A stretch of DNA of 64,000 nt from Streptomyces sp. 2114.4. GTDB lineage: Bacteria > Actinomycetota > Actinomycetes > Streptomycetales > Streptomycetaceae. Where the stretch lies: positions 7,874,001 through 7,938,000 of the forward strand of contig NZ_FYEY01000001.1 of NCBI RefSeq assembly GCF_900187385.1. The letters are read 5' to 3'. Made by a program: the position numbers and the translations under genes. Position 1 is the stretch's first letter. Each line of letters begins with the position of its first letter. The notes beneath the pieces are model-generated. The model saw nothing but the letters and a program-made list of their open reading frames with translations. It did not search any database and was not told the DNA's origin. Shown here piece after piece: positions 34,344 through 43,804 of the stretch.

Positions 34344-36374
34344 TCACACGAGGTCCCCCTCGGCGGGTGCCGATGGGCGGCGGGTAGCAGGCAGCGCTGT
34401 GGCGGCTGCGGCGGAGAGCCCGAACTGAGCTGCCTGAGCGATGTACATGCCGCGGTAAACGCCGTCCTGGTGCGCCATGAGTTCGGTGTGCGTGCCTTCT
34501 TCGACGACACGTCCCTGCTCGAGGACGTAGATCCGGTCGGCGTTCGCGGTCGCGGCGAGGCGGTGGGTCACCAGGACAACGGCGTGGCCCTGCCCGGCGA
34601 GGGACCACAGGCCTTCGAACGCGGCGATCTCCGCGTGCGGGTCGAGAGCGGAGGTGGGCTCGTCGACGAGCAGGAACGGCGCCCGGCGGTACAAACTCCG
34701 AGCGGTGCCGACTTTTTGCCACTGCCCGCCGGAGAGCTGGACTCCGCGCTCGTAGCCTTTGAAGACGATCGAGTCCCATCCGTGGGGGAGGCTTTCGATG
34801 AGCGGGAGCACGTTGGCGTCCTGCGCCGCCTCACGGATCCGGCCCATGTCACGGGGGCGGTCCCCGGCGCCGATCGCCACGTTCGCAGCCGCGGTCATCT
34901 CCCACCGCGGGAAGTCCTGCGCGAGGAGTCCCACCGAGGCGAAGATGTCGCAGCGGCGCGCCTCGCGCAGTTCGAGCCGGGCGCCGTCGTCGCTCTCCCA
35001 CCACACCTGTCCCTCGGCGGGGAGCAGCAGGCCGGCCAGTACCTTCGTCAGGGTGGTCTTGCCGGAGCCGTTCGCCCCTACCAGGGCCGTCACCTCGCCC
35101 CGGCGCACGGTCACGCTCGCCCCCTTCAGCGCGGGGCTGTCGGCCCCTGGATAGGTGAACGAGACATCCTGCACGCGCACGCGGTCCACGGCGGGCGGCA
35201 GCGCCGTGCCAGCCGGCGGGATCGCGTGTTCCGCGGCCACCTCGATGGCGGTCTCGGTGTCCGTGAGGAACAGCAACTCCTCGTAGAGCCGATTGACTTG
35301 CTGGACGAGCGAGGTCAGGCGGGCAGTGGAGGTGCGGATGGCGATGACGGCTGTCCCGCCTACGGCGAGCGGCAGGCCGCCGCTCGTCAGCAGCCACCAC
35401 AGCAGCCCGTAGCAGGACAGCGAGGCAAGACCGGCGAAAGCGCCGGCGACCAGGTCGGTGCCCGCCTGCGCTCGGGCCAGCCTGCGCTGCTCGGCCTCCG
35501 TCTGACGGGACATCTCCTCGTATCCGGCCAGCAGTTTCGTCCCGGCCGCGTGCACGCGGATCTCTCCGGCGGCATGGGGGCGCGTCAGGTATGCCAGCAG
35601 CGACGCGATGGCTCGCCGGTGATCGACCCAGTGCAGGCGCGAGACGTACTCGCGGCGAGCTGAGCGCACGGCGCCCCAGCCTTTGGGGAGGGCGATTGCC
35701 AGCAGCATCGGCAACAGCGTCCAGTGCAGTGCCGCCAGAACGCCCGCTGCGGCGATCATGGCGATGAGCACGTTGCCCACGCCCACCGACAGCCGCAGCA
35801 TGCTCCGCGCCGAGTCCGTCCCGAACTTCCCTGCCTCCAGTTGCCGCTGTACCTCCGGCCGCTCGGTAGCCTCCAGCTCGACGCCGGTCACCGCCGCGTA
35901 GTACCGGCCGGACACCGCGCGCTCCACCTGAGGCTCCAGCCGGCCCGACATCGCCGTGGACCATGCCGACAGCAGTGCCGCCGCCACTGCGGTTGCGCCC
36001 AGCATGAGCAGGGACGGCAGGGCGTCGCGCAGCTTGTCCCCGGTCGGGCCGCTCGCGAACAGCTCGGTGAGGGCGCCATTGACCGCGACCAGCCCCCAGG
36101 CGGACGTCACTCCCTGCCCGAGCTGAGCTATGACCACCCCGGCCAGTGCCCGCCGGTCCGATTGCCGGCCGGTGCGCAGCACCATGCCCATCATGCGCGG
36201 CAGGGCGGCCGCCATGTGTGCGAACGACAGCCGGATCAGCGGGCCCTCGTGCTGTACGTAGGCCTGGTCGTAGCGCAGCCGGCCGCCGTACAGCTCGCGT
36301 TCCGCATCCGAGATTTCCGCATCCGTGTCCTTGCCTCCTTGAGGCTGCTGGTGGGCTGGGCCGGGTTTGGTCAA
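34344..36374 (-). CDS. ABC transporter, fused membrane and ATPase domains (peptide/lipid exporter type)
   Basis: The 676-residue protein has an N-terminal membrane domain of about 350 residues with five or six helices and a C-terminal ATPase: Walker A GANGSGKTTLTK, signature QLSGGQWQK, Walker B FLLVDEPTSALDP and switch VTHRLAAT. Half-transporters like this work as dimers and export peptides, lipids or drugs. The layout, with SRLHWVDHRRAIASLLAYLT in the third loop, fits exporters common in lantipeptide or lasso-type loci, but no precursor or modifying enzyme is seen. A 520-base gap precedes it. Confidence 0.9.
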   Translation of the reverse strand: MTKPGPAHQQPQGGKDTDAEISDAERELYGGRLRYDQAYVQHEGPLIRLSFAHMAAALPRMMGMVLRTGRQSDRRALAGVVIAQLGQGVTSAWGLVAVNGALTELFASGPTGDKLRDALPSLLMLGATAVAAALLSAWSTAMSGRLEPQVERAVSGRYYAAVTGVELEATERPEVQRQLEAGKFGTDSARSMLRLSVGVGNVLIAMIAAAGVLAALHWTLLPMLLAIALPKGWGAVRSARREYVSRLHWVDHRRAIASLLAYLTRPHAAGEIRVHAAGTKLLAGYEEMSRQTEAEQRRLARAQAGTDLVAGAFAGLASLSCYGLLWWLLTSGGLPLAVGGTAVIAIRTSTARLTSLVQQVNRLYEELLFLTDTETAIEVAAEHAIPPAGTALPPAVDRVRVQDVSFTYPGADSPALKGASVTVRRGEVTALVGANGSGKTTLTKVLAGLLLPAEGQVWWESDDGARLELREARRCDIFASVGLLAQDFPRWEMTAAANVAIGAGDRPRDMGRIREAAQDANVLPLIESLPHGWDSIVFKGYERGVQLSGGQWQKVGTARSLYRRAPFLLVDEPTSALDPHAEIAAFEGLWSLAGQGHAVVLVTHRLAATANADRIYVLEQGRVVEEGTHTELMAHQDGVYRGMYIAQAAQFGLSAAAATALPATRRPSAPAEGDLV

Positions 36375-36894
36375 GGTGACTCCTTGGGGGTGTGACGGTT
36401 TGGGGGGTGTGACGGTGCTTTGCCGGGCTCAACGACGCACCTGCTGCTTTCGAACACATGTTTTTCGGTCGGTCTGGAGGTGCGTGGATGGTCGGTCGCG
36501 TGAAGGCGTGCGGTGCCTGGAGCGTTGTCCCGCAAGGGCGGCCTGGGTAAAGGAGGTTGGCCGAAACACGGTGCTTCTGTTGGTCATGTGCTGGCGTCCT
36601 GCTTTTCACTGCTGGCACTGTCGGCGGCTGCATTGGCCGCATGCCCCAGGCTCTGCCCCCCGCGGTCTGCCCCGCCTGCTTGTTCGCTTCCGGATGGGGT
36701 GCGCGGTGCTGGAGGCTGGTCCGGAACCGTGGTGTGTGGTGTCCTGCGACGGTGGGCGGGTCGGTAGGGCGGGTGCGGTTCCCGGCAGTCACCTGAGGTC
36801 ACCTGAAACGCATCAGGTTCTCGCTTCGCAACCCCTTTTGATGGCCTGGTATCCAAATCCCTGACGGACAGCTGTCGATCATCCGGGAGGGTAC
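36375..36894. other. Long untranslated or regulatory stretch
   Basis: No frame is clearly coding. A Cys-rich frame from TTG 36557 (CFCWSCAG near its start) has AAAGGAGG directly in front but with no spacing, so it is doubtful. The stretch holds G-rich runs near 36380-36420 and the promoters of the ABC exporter (left) and of the next ORF (right). Confidence 0.35.
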
Positions 36895-37287
36895 GTGGCG
36901 AAGAAGGACCGGACGGTGGACGCGGCGGGGGAGAAGGAGAGGGCCGGGGACGTGGTCGGTCTGTCACCGGTTGAAGCGACGTCCGTCGTGGCCCGGCACA
37001 CGGGTTCTGACAGGGCTTTTGTCCGTCGGGGCGCTGAGCCGGCTGAGCTGGCTGAAGCGGTTGGCGGAGCGCCGGAGCCGGTGGCAGCGATTGTGCTGTG
37101 CGCACTGCTGCTGACAGACAGCATGCCGCGCCGTGACAATCATGGTGCTCTGCCCGGCCGGCGCCGCAGGGGACGCTTACCGTGCTTCGGCGCAGTGCTG
37201 CGATGGGCGTTTGGTTGGCCAGTGGGGTGTGGCACTTGGCCGGTTGAGCGCGGTCGGTGGTGCCGGTCGGTGGTGGCCTCGGGGTAG
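36895..37287 (+). CDS. Hypothetical protein (130 aa)
   Basis: GTG at 36895 has GGGAGG 4-5 bases upstream. The first 85 residues look real and soluble: MAKKDRTVDAAGEKERAGDV, LSPVEATSVVARHTGSDRAF and PVAAIVLCALLLTD. The last 45 residues are Arg-, Trp- and Gly-rich and may be a frameshifted or degenerate tail. No family is recognised. Confidence 0.5.
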   Translation: MAKKDRTVDAAGEKERAGDVVGLSPVEATSVVARHTGSDRAFVRRGAEPAELAEAVGGAPEPVAAIVLCALLLTDSMPRRDNHGALPGRRRRGRLPCFGAVLRWAFGWPVGCGTWPVERGRWCRSVVASG

Positions 37288-37495
37288 GTGAGACTGTTCG
37301 GGTCGCGTGTGGGTGCGCCGGATTCATGGTGGGGAGTTTGAGCCGCCGGAGGCTCGGCCTCACCCGTTCGCGCGCGGTGTGTTAGCGGGACGTGAGTGAG
37401 GCGTTCACGGAACGTCAGTGCCCCCGGGAAGAGTGGTGTGCACACCGCGGGAAGGGCCAAGGCGACTCCCGCACGAGATGCAGGGGGAACCCGAT

Positions 37496-38191
37496 ATGCG
37501 TACGTCCCGGATTCGTAGCGCCGCCCTGGCCGCTGTCACCGCCGCGCTGGCGCTGGGCCTGACCGCCTGCAACGGCGCCGACGGCGGTACGAAGGCGGCG
37601 GGTGGCGACAACGCCGCCGGCAGCGCGCAGAGCCAGTCCGCGTCCGGCGGGGGCGGCACGGGCGGCGCGGAGCAGGCCAACGGCGGCGGTGACACCAAGG
37701 GGAGCGCGCGCTCGACGACCGCCTCGGGCGGGACGGGCGAGGTCGCGGGCAAGGGCACCACGGCCGCCGCCGGGCAGTGCCGCGGCGACGAGATGCTGCT
37801 CACCGCGGTGCACCGGTTCGCCGGGCAGCAGGGCGACCACCTGCTGGTCACCGCGACGAACAAGGGCACCAAGCCCTGCTGGGTCACCTCCTACCCGGCC
37901 GTGAAGCTCGGCGAAGCCGAGGGCACCGCACTGCCGCACTCGAAGAAGGACTACCCCGGCGGCGGCAAGCACCTCACGCTCCAGCCCGGCGGCAAGGCAT
38001 ACACCGCGGTGAACCTCTTCGACTACGGCTCGAAGCACCAGACGGCACAGTCGTTCGCCCTCGCGCTGCGCGGCGCGGACGGCCACACCGGCCCCTCCTA
38101 CTCCGTCGCCCTCAGCGGCGCCAAGCCGCAGTTCAGCTGGAACGAGGCCGACGTGCTGAACTGGAGCACCACGAAGCCGTACAACTTCTGA
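37496..38191 (+). CDS. DUF4232-type secreted lipoprotein (231 aa)
   Basis: ATG at 37496 has GGGGGA about 8 bases upstream. A lipoprotein signal (MRTSRIRSAAL, lipobox LGLTAC) is followed by a long Gly/Ser/Thr-rich linker and a C-terminal globular part of about 130 residues with LLVTATNKGTKPCWVTSYPA and LTLQPGGKAYTAVNLFDYG. This pattern matches the DUF4232 lipoproteins common in Streptomyces, anchored outside the membrane, function unknown. Two cysteines may form a disulfide. A hairpin terminator follows. Confidence 0.85.
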   Translation: MRTSRIRSAALAAVTAALALGLTACNGADGGTKAAGGDNAAGSAQSQSASGGGGTGGAEQANGGGDTKGSARSTTASGGTGEVAGKGTTAAAGQCRGDEMLLTAVHRFAGQQGDHLLVTATNKGTKPCWVTSYPAVKLGEAEGTALPHSKKDYPGGGKHLTLQPGGKAYTAVNLFDYGSKHQTAQSFALALRGADGHTGPSYSVALSGAKPQFSWNEADVLNWSTTKPYNF

Positions 38192-38330
38192 GAGCAAGGG
38201 GCCCGGCGGCCAGTGACGCGCCAGTGCGGAACGCGCTGCGCCGCACGTCCCGCACTGGCACCGCCGACCGGCACGCCGAGGACGGAACCGCCGTGGCCTA
38301 CACACTTGATGGGCAGCCAGACGGTGTCGA

Positions 38331-38368
38331 GCGGCTGCCTGGTCGCTGTGCAGAGACCAGGCAGCCGC
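38331..38368. terminator. Bidirectional terminator hairpin
   Basis: Perfect 14-base arms GCGGCTGCCTGGTC (38331-38344) and its complement (38355-38368) enclose a 10-base loop. The hairpin lies between two convergent genes, so it can serve both. Confidence 0.75.
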
Positions 38369-38424
38369 GGTAGGAGACTTCCGTGCCGGGTGGGCGGGCA
38401 TGGTCAGGTCGGCGCATGTTCGGG

Positions 38425-39450
38425 TCAGTTGCTGGTGATGGAGGGGACGGCCGTGGGTGGGGGGTGGCTGTCGAAGAGGAAGAGCTGACCTGGGTCGTCC
38501 GGGCGGCAGGAAAGCTGGACCACGGGGGTCCATTCCGTCGGTGAGCCCCCGGGGACCGAGGCGCAGGCGCCGGTGTGAGCGGGGACAAGGCGGTAGCGGG
38601 CGCGGCCGGCGGGCTGGAGCTGGAAACGTTCGGCGCTTCCGCGGTGGCCGCAGTAGTCGTCCATCAGTTGGGCACCTGCGCGGGGGTTCCCGCCCGTCAC
38701 ACCAAGGCAGCCGTAGCCGAAGACCGGGTGGAGGGAGCGGATCCGGTAGGCGCCGTCTTCAACCGGCTCCACGGAGTAGACCGGGACAGCTTTCGCGCAG
38801 GTGGCTTGGTAGACGCGGCCGCCGCTCTCCCCCTCCCGTTCGGACAGGCAGAGCGACGAGGCGGCGGACCGGATGCGGTAGACGCCCGGCCGGGGACCGG
38901 ACAGCGCAGGGCGGGGCGTGGCGGAGGGAGAAGCCGCACCGGCGACATGCGCCTGAGCTGTTTCGTCCCCGACAAGGCGCGTGACCGCCAGAGACCCGCC
39001 GGCCACGACCAGCAGCGCCAAGGAGATGCTGCCGATGAGACGACCGCGTGCCGACCACCTCGGCCCCGGAGCCTTCCCTCCTTCAGGGGGCGGTTCCCCC
39101 TTGTGAGCGCCGCTTGCGTCAGTGTCGCCCGCCACCGTGGCGTCCTCGGGGGCAGTGGCATGAAGACCGCCGCGGGTCAGGTCGCGGTGGGCCCCCAGCC
39201 AGCGGTCAACGTCCTCCGGAGAGCCACCGCAGGCGCGGACGAAAGCCTCCACGACCTCAGGGCGAGGAAGGGAGCCGCGGCTGAGCGTACCGGCAAGGGT
39301 ACTGGCCGGGAGCACGTCCCCGCGTTCTTCGGCGCGCACGGCCAGCTGCCGGTACGTCAGGCCGGACAGGTCCTTCATGACCCGCATCACCAGGACGAAC
39401 TCCGTTGGTGTCCTGGCTCGCCGAGGATCGGGTAGCTGCTCCTCGGACAC
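38425..39450 (-). CDS. HTH-transmembrane-ricin-B one-protein sensor/regulator
   Basis: GTG at 39450 gives 341 residues. Residues about 12-70 form an XRE-like helix-turn-helix (FVLVMRVMKDLSGLTYRQLA, then TLAGTLSRGSLPRPEVVEAF). A single membrane helix lies near residues 145-165 (LIGSISLALLVVAGGSLAV). The outer 170 residues form a ricin-type trefoil with RIRSAASSLCLS, GYGCLGV and ACASVPGG repeats. The design links an outside sugar-binding domain to an inside DNA-binding domain. Such proteins occur in Streptomyces, but what they sense is not settled. Confidence 0.82.
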   Translation of the reverse strand: MSEEQLPDPRRARTPTEFVLVMRVMKDLSGLTYRQLAVRAEERGDVLPASTLAGTLSRGSLPRPEVVEAFVRACGGSPEDVDRWLGAHRDLTRGGLHATAPEDATVAGDTDASGAHKGEPPPEGGKAPGPRWSARGRLIGSISLALLVVAGGSLAVTRLVGDETAQAHVAGAASPSATPRPALSGPRPGVYRIRSAASSLCLSEREGESGGRVYQATCAKAVPVYSVEPVEDGAYRIRSLHPVFGYGCLGVTGGNPRAGAQLMDDYCGHRGSAERFQLQPAGRARYRLVPAHTGACASVPGGSPTEWTPVVQLSCRPDDPGQLFLFDSHPPPTAVPSITSN

Positions 39451-39626
39451 GTCCGCCCACCCCCTCCGCTCTCCCCTGTATTGGGAACCCCGGACAGGCT
39501 TGCAAAGCGTGAGTGAGACACACAAGAGCAAATCGAGCTGTTCCGGGCGCGGGGTGGGAAACCGGGGCGGGGAGAGTGGGTTGCCTGTACTGGAACCACA
39601 GGGTGGCCTTCAACGCCTAAGACCCT

Positions 39627-40199
39627 GTCCTACGTCGTGAGGCGGACGAGGCGCCTGTAGCAGCAAAGGGCGGCGGCGAGTCCGGGAAAGGCCGGGTAAG
39701 GCGCCGGCTCGACACCGTTGGTGTCCGGGCGGCAAAAGGGGGCCAATGACCGGACCGAACCCGCCCCCCCGGTGGCAAGAGCGGATCGAAAATCCACCTG
39801 GTCACGGACCGGAAAGGACTGCCCCTGTCACTGGGCATCGCCGGCGCCACCATGCATGACAACCTTGCCCTGCAACCGCTCGTGCGCGGGATACCGCCCA
39901 TCCGCTCCCGGCGTGGACCGCGCCGGAGGCGTCCAGCCAAGCTCCCCGCCGACAAGGGTTACGACTGCGACCACCTGCGCCGATGGCTTCGTAAAAGGGG
40001 CATTCGTCACCGGATCGCCCGCAAGGGCATCGGGTCCTCCACGCGGTTGGGCCGCTACCGCTGGGCCGTGGAGAGGACGGTCCCCTGGCTCGCCGGCTGT
40101 CGACGTCTGCATCGCCGCTACGAGCGCGAAGCCGAGCACTTCCTCGCCTTCGTCGGCATCGCCGCAGCCCTCATCTATCACCGTCGGCTCATGGCTTGA
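39627..40199 (+). pseudogene. IS5-family transposase remnant with element end
   Basis: An element end GTCCTACGTCGTGAGGCGG (39627-39645) matches one at 58442. After a gap, transposase sequence appears: GGKSGSKIHLVTDRKGLPLS, then ADKGYDCDHLRRWLRKRGI, RYRWAVERTVPWLAG and a tail ALIYHRRLMA ending at 40199. A frame change in the C run near 39765-39772 and loss of the N-terminal part show it is dead. Confidence 0.75.
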
Positions 40200-40442
40200 G
40201 GCTGACCCTTGCCGCCGCATTCACTGGGCCGTGCCAGCCAACAACCACCGCCGTACATGCACTTGTTCCACTCTCACGTCAGCGCGCAAGCGGAGAAGGC
40301 TCACCGTTGAGTGGGGCGAGGTTGCGTTCATGCGACGTAGGGGATTACGGGGCGTCGGAGTGCGGCCTTTGGAGCAGCAGAGTTCTCGAGGTACCGAGGG
40401 AAACCGCTGGGCTGCCCGGCTTGATCCAGCCATGATCTACTC

Positions 40443-41009
40443 ATGGATACCTATTTGGAGACGGAACGTCTGGTCCTGCGGCGCTTCACTGCCGACGACG
40501 CCAACCTCCTGATCGAGCTGGACAGCGACCCGGTGGTGATGCGATACCTCACCGGCGGCCAGCCGACCGCGCCGCAGGTCGTCCGAGAGGAATACCTGCC
40601 GCGCATCCTTGCCGGCTACGAGCGGTGGGACGGCGCACTCGGGCTCTTCGCCGCGCACGAAAAGGACGGCGGTGCATTCATCGGCTGGTTCCACTCCCGT
40701 CCACAACCAAAGGGCCCGGTGGACGAAGTCGAACTCGGCTACCGACTGCGACAGGCGGCATGGGGCAAGGGCTATGCGACCGAGGGCTCGCGAGCCTTGC
40801 TGGCGAAGGCATTCACTGAGCTCGGTGTGCGCATGGTCTGGGCTGAGACGATGTCCGTGAACCACGGTTCGCGCAACATCATGGAGAAGCTCGGGATGAC
40901 GCTCACGGACACCACGCCCACCCCCTCCGACATGAAGATGATCGAGGGTTCCGAGCACGGAGACGTACGGTACGAGATCACCAAGGAGCAGTGGAAGCAG
41001 CAGCAGTAG
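40443..41009 (+). CDS. GNAT N-acetyltransferase (RimJ/RimL-like)
   Basis: The 188-residue protein starts MDTYLETERLVLRRFTADDA, typical of RimJ/RimL-type enzymes. The acetyl-CoA loop is ELGYRLRQAAWGKGYATEG and the C-terminal motif SVNHGSRNIMEKLGM. Such enzymes acetylate ribosomal proteins, antibiotics or small amines. No ribosome site is visible before the ATG. It lies between transposase remnants. Confidence 0.88.
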   Translation: MDTYLETERLVLRRFTADDANLLIELDSDPVVMRYLTGGQPTAPQVVREEYLPRILAGYERWDGALGLFAAHEKDGGAFIGWFHSRPQPKGPVDEVELGYRLRQAAWGKGYATEGSRALLAKAFTELGVRMVWAETMSVNHGSRNIMEKLGMTLTDTTPTPSDMKMIEGSEHGDVRYEITKEQWKQQQ

Positions 41010-41099
41010 CTCTGGTTTGCGCGACATCGAGTCACCAGGCGGTATCCGGGACCCACCTATGGATAAGGTCGCCTCGATCCGCTGCTGGCGTACGGTGGG

Positions 41100-41388
41100 C
41101 GCGCTTCCGGTCGATCGCCGGCACGGTGCCGTCCGGGATCACGTACGCCTTCCTGCGGGCCGTCGCCATCACGTCGTCGAGAGTCGGCGCGAGCTCGGCC
41201 AGGACCTCGATCGCTTCGCGGATGTAGTGGTAGACCGTTGCTATCTCGATGCCGAACCCGGCCGCAAGCTGCGCGTAGGTGTCACCGCACCGGAGGTGGT
41301 CGAGGGCGAGCAGGGCCTGGCGTCCTGCAGTCAGCCGCCGCCACCGGGTGCCGATCTCCCGGCGCCGGGCCGCCAGTTCACAGCTCAG
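41100..41388 (-). pseudogene. IS5-family (HTH_Tnp_4/DDE_4) transposase fragment
   Basis: On the minus strand the stretch reads TRWRRLTAGRQALLALDHLR, CGDTYAQLAAGFGIEIATVY and PTLDDVMATARRKAYVIPDG, the first half of an IS5-type transposase with its helix-turn-helix. It breaks off near 41100 and joins an IS256 piece at 41388. Confidence 0.75.
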
Positions 41389-41475
41389 GTGGCGCAGCTG
41401 CTGGCGTTCTACTTCCCCGCCGAACACTGGCTCCACCTGCACACCACGAACCCCATCGAGTCCGCGTTCTCCACA
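41389..41475 (+). pseudogene. IS256-family transposase fragment
   Basis: The plus strand reads AQLLAFYFPAEHWLHLHTTN then PIESAFST, the highly conserved C-terminal HLRTTNPIES-type block of Mutator/IS256 transposases. Only about 28 residues remain. Confidence 0.7.
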
Positions 41476-41655
41476 GGTAGGGGCAGAAGGCTTTCCTGTG
41501 CCCTGTGCCATCGAAAGCTGAGTCATTCACGGCAGGTGTGGCTGGGGCACAGCTTCGCGCGGCGACCCCACGACGCAGGACGCTCCATGAGAACTGCTGA
41601 GGCGCCCAGAACGGGGTTGACGGCCCCCGCGGGATGCTTGCGGGGGCCGTCCCGA

Positions 41656-41847
41656 CTACTGGACGTCGTTGCCCGTGTCGTTGTCATCCTTGGCGGGGCG
41701 CTGGATTTCCGCCTTCGCGGACTTCAGCGCCCGGACGGTCGTGGCCGTCCTCTCCGCCAGTCCGGATAGCGCGTGCAGGGCGTAGGTGACTACAAACGTC
41801 ACACTTCCGATCACCCCGATCGCGACCCCGGTCCAGCCGTCATGCAT
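41656..41847 (-). CDS. Small membrane protein (63 aa)
   Basis: From ATG 41847, with purine-rich GAGGAGAAGGGGG upstream, the protein has one membrane helix (GVAIGVIGSVTFVVTYALHA) and a charged tail SAKAEIQRPAKDDNDTG. It probably sits in the cell membrane with the tail inside. Function unknown. Confidence 0.5.
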   Translation of the reverse strand: MHDGWTGVAIGVIGSVTFVVTYALHALSGLAERTATTVRALKSAKAEIQRPAKDDNDTGNDVQ

Positions 41848-42083
41848 CCCGGCCCCCTTCTCCTCGGCCAACCCCGGTAGCAGATCTGCTCCGGGGCGCT
41901 TGCGGACCCGTAGCGGGTGGGGCATGAGAGGCGTCGGGGGTCGGGCTGCGCGGCTGCGCATCCCTTACAACGACTGATGGTAGCGCTTTGGATACTTTGT
42001 GTGTCAATAGTTGAGGAGGCGTTGAGTGCCTGTGTCGCGAATGTCCGTTGCTCAACCTTCCCCACGTTCGGAACTGCGGGCAG

Positions 42084-42204
42084 CCGGTCACCGAACTGAC
42101 TGGCAGCCGAATCGGCTTCGGCGCCCTGCTCCTCGGCTACCACGCGGACGACGGCGCCCTTCGCTACGCGGGCAAGGCCGGCACGGGGTTCAGCCAGCAC
42201 AGGC
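42084..42204 (+). pseudogene. ATP-dependent DNA ligase fragment
   Basis: The stretch reads ELTGSRIGFGALLLGYHADD then GALRYAGKAGTGFSQ, the oligonucleotide-binding C-terminal start of LigC/LigD-type ligases. Nothing else of the gene is present. Confidence 0.6.
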
Positions 42205-42332
42205 TCGGCGCCGGCTCGCATCAACTGACGGGAGACACCATCGCGTCCCGGCGACGCGATACCAGGGTTGCCGTCACCCCTCTCGATCGGGCGAGAGCAC
42301 CCTCTCTCGGCGCCACGAAGGAGGCGGATCTC

Positions 42333-42572
42333 ATGAACGCGGACCGGAGAGTCGCCCTGTTCGACATGAACGGGACGCTCGTCGACAGCACCTCGTCCGG
42401 AGAACCCCGACGCCACCGGCAGGAGATCACCACATCCGCGAAACGGCAGAACCATTTCGCTTCTTGGCGGTGGTTGTGGCGTGGAAGGCAAACCGGTGCT
42501 CGATACCCTGCAAATCGGCGCGTTCCTCCGAGCCCCGACTGCCCGGGCGCACGAGTGTTGTACGGCGTATGA
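42333..42572 (+). pseudogene. HAD-like hydrolase, truncated after motif I
   Basis: ATG at 42333 has GGAGG about 8 bases upstream and starts MNADRRVALFDMNGTLVDST, HAD motif I with Asn in place of the second Asp. After about 22 residues the sequence turns Arg- and Ser-rich and stops at 79 residues. The start region is intact, the enzyme is not. Confidence 0.6.
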
Positions 42573-42599
42573 GACCGGCAGGACCGGACGGCCATGACG

Positions 42600-43025
42600 C
42601 TGACACTGGTCGCCCTCAGCCAGCGGTTGTTGGGGTTCAGTAGCATGGCGGCCGCGGTGATGCAGGCGACGGTGCTTCCTTGGCCGCATGCCGCCGGGCG
42701 ACCAGCTCGGTGTGGTCGATGGCCTTGCGCAGCGCGTACGTGGCATCTGCCTGCTGGGCGAGGTCGGCCAGCTCGGGGGCCAGGACCCGCAGGCGGATGG
42801 GGGCGCGGTGATTGCCGCCCGGGTGTCGTGGGACCTCGTCCGGGCCTCCAGCTGGTGCTTGGTGCCTGCCTCGGTCAGGGCCAGACGCTCCCGATGGAAC
42901 ATCGCCGAGTGGTGCGCGTCCAGGGCGGCCGCGAAGTCGGTGATGACGCCGAGTCGGTCCTGGCGGCAGGCCTGGCACCGGTTGCTGTCGACGAGTTCCT
43001 CGGCGCGGGGCGTAGGGCGGGTCAT
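42600..43025 (-). pseudogene. Decayed hypothetical gene with frame changes
   Basis: One frame from ATG 43025 reads ELVDSNRCQACRQDRLGVIT and DAHHSAMFHRERLALTEAGT; a second frame continues with LRVLAPELADLAQQADATYA and LRKAIDHTELVARRHAAKEA; a third near 42640 reads MLLNPNNRWLRATSV. Read together they look like one helical protein of about 140 residues broken by two indels. The family is not known. Confidence 0.4.
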
Positions 43026-43277
43026 AAGGAGCCGTACTCAAGAACAAGTCGGCCTGGGGGCCGTGGCCGTCGGCGCAGCCGTCTGCAGGGAGCTCTCCGC
43101 GGTTGGCGCCGCCGGGCAGCGCGTAGGGGCCCGGAGTGTTCGTCGCTATGGATCCGTCATCTTGCCTGGGCTCGCGGCCGACCTCCCCGTCGTGGCCGTG
43201 ACAGCGGGGTCCAGGGGGCGGCGAGGCCAATCGCAGTTGCTTTTTGCTACCTGGATAGCTCGGGATGGCGGGGAAGG

Positions 43278-43487
43278 GGGTGTGGAGGAGCCAGGTTTCC
43301 GTGTGCTGCTGACAGCGGCAGGTAGCCGGACGATGGAAGCGGTCCGTGCGATCCGGACGATCACCGGTCTCAGCCTCTGAACAGCGAACTTCTACTCGAC
43401 AGTGCGCCGGTAGCGGTCACGGAACCCAACTGGCTCGAATTCGCAGATGAGGCGGCCGGGGTTCTTCAGGACGCGGGGCTCTGGTGA
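43278..43487 (+). pseudogene. Ribosomal protein L7/L12-like fragment, frameshifted
   Basis: The stretch reads GFRVLLTAAGSRTMEAVRAI then RTITGLSL, followed in another frame by NSELLLDSAPVAVTEPNWLE and a stop. This mirrors the C-terminal L7/L12 fold (VRxxTGLGLxEAKxLVDxAP). It resembles the stand-alone L7/L12-domain proteins of Streptomyces rather than rplL. A one-base change at about 43377 breaks it. Confidence 0.55.
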
Positions 43488-43641
43488 CGGTGGTGTGCGA
43501 CTGGTGCGACCGCACCATCCCCCGGGGGCTGGCCCCGTCGATCCGGCCCCTTGCAAGGGCCCGAGGCATGCCGAGGCATGCCGGGCGAGTTGCCCACCGG
43601 CAGCGCTTTGAGTGTCCAGTCCAGCAAACGGGGGAGTAGTC

Positions 43642-43669
43642 AGTGCCGTATCAGGCGATGTTTGCCCTG
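43642..43669 (-). repeat. Terminal remnant of an IS630-type element (copy 3)
   Basis: AGTGCCGTATCAGGCGATG matches the ends at 6016 and 6598. Read on the minus strand it is the AN-IA-stop tail of the transposase. No more of the element is recognisable. Confidence 0.5.
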
Positions 43670-43804
43670 TTGCGACCTGACCTGACGTGACGTGCCGTTC
43701 GGATGCCGGCTCGGGCGGCGAGGTGTTGCAGGCAATGCGAGTGGTAGAACGAGTACGCGCCACGCGAGATCGATAACGCTGAAGCGTGACGCCTGCTGGT
43801 TCCG

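Noticed and set aside
34023..35663. 546-residue plus-strand frame
   Set aside because: It is antisense to the ABC exporter with all its ATPase motifs.
36557..36796. Cys-rich 79-residue ORF (CFCWSCAG near its start)
   Set aside because: AAAGGAGG touches the TTG with no spacing, and codon pattern and tail look noncoding; kept only as a hint within the gap entry.
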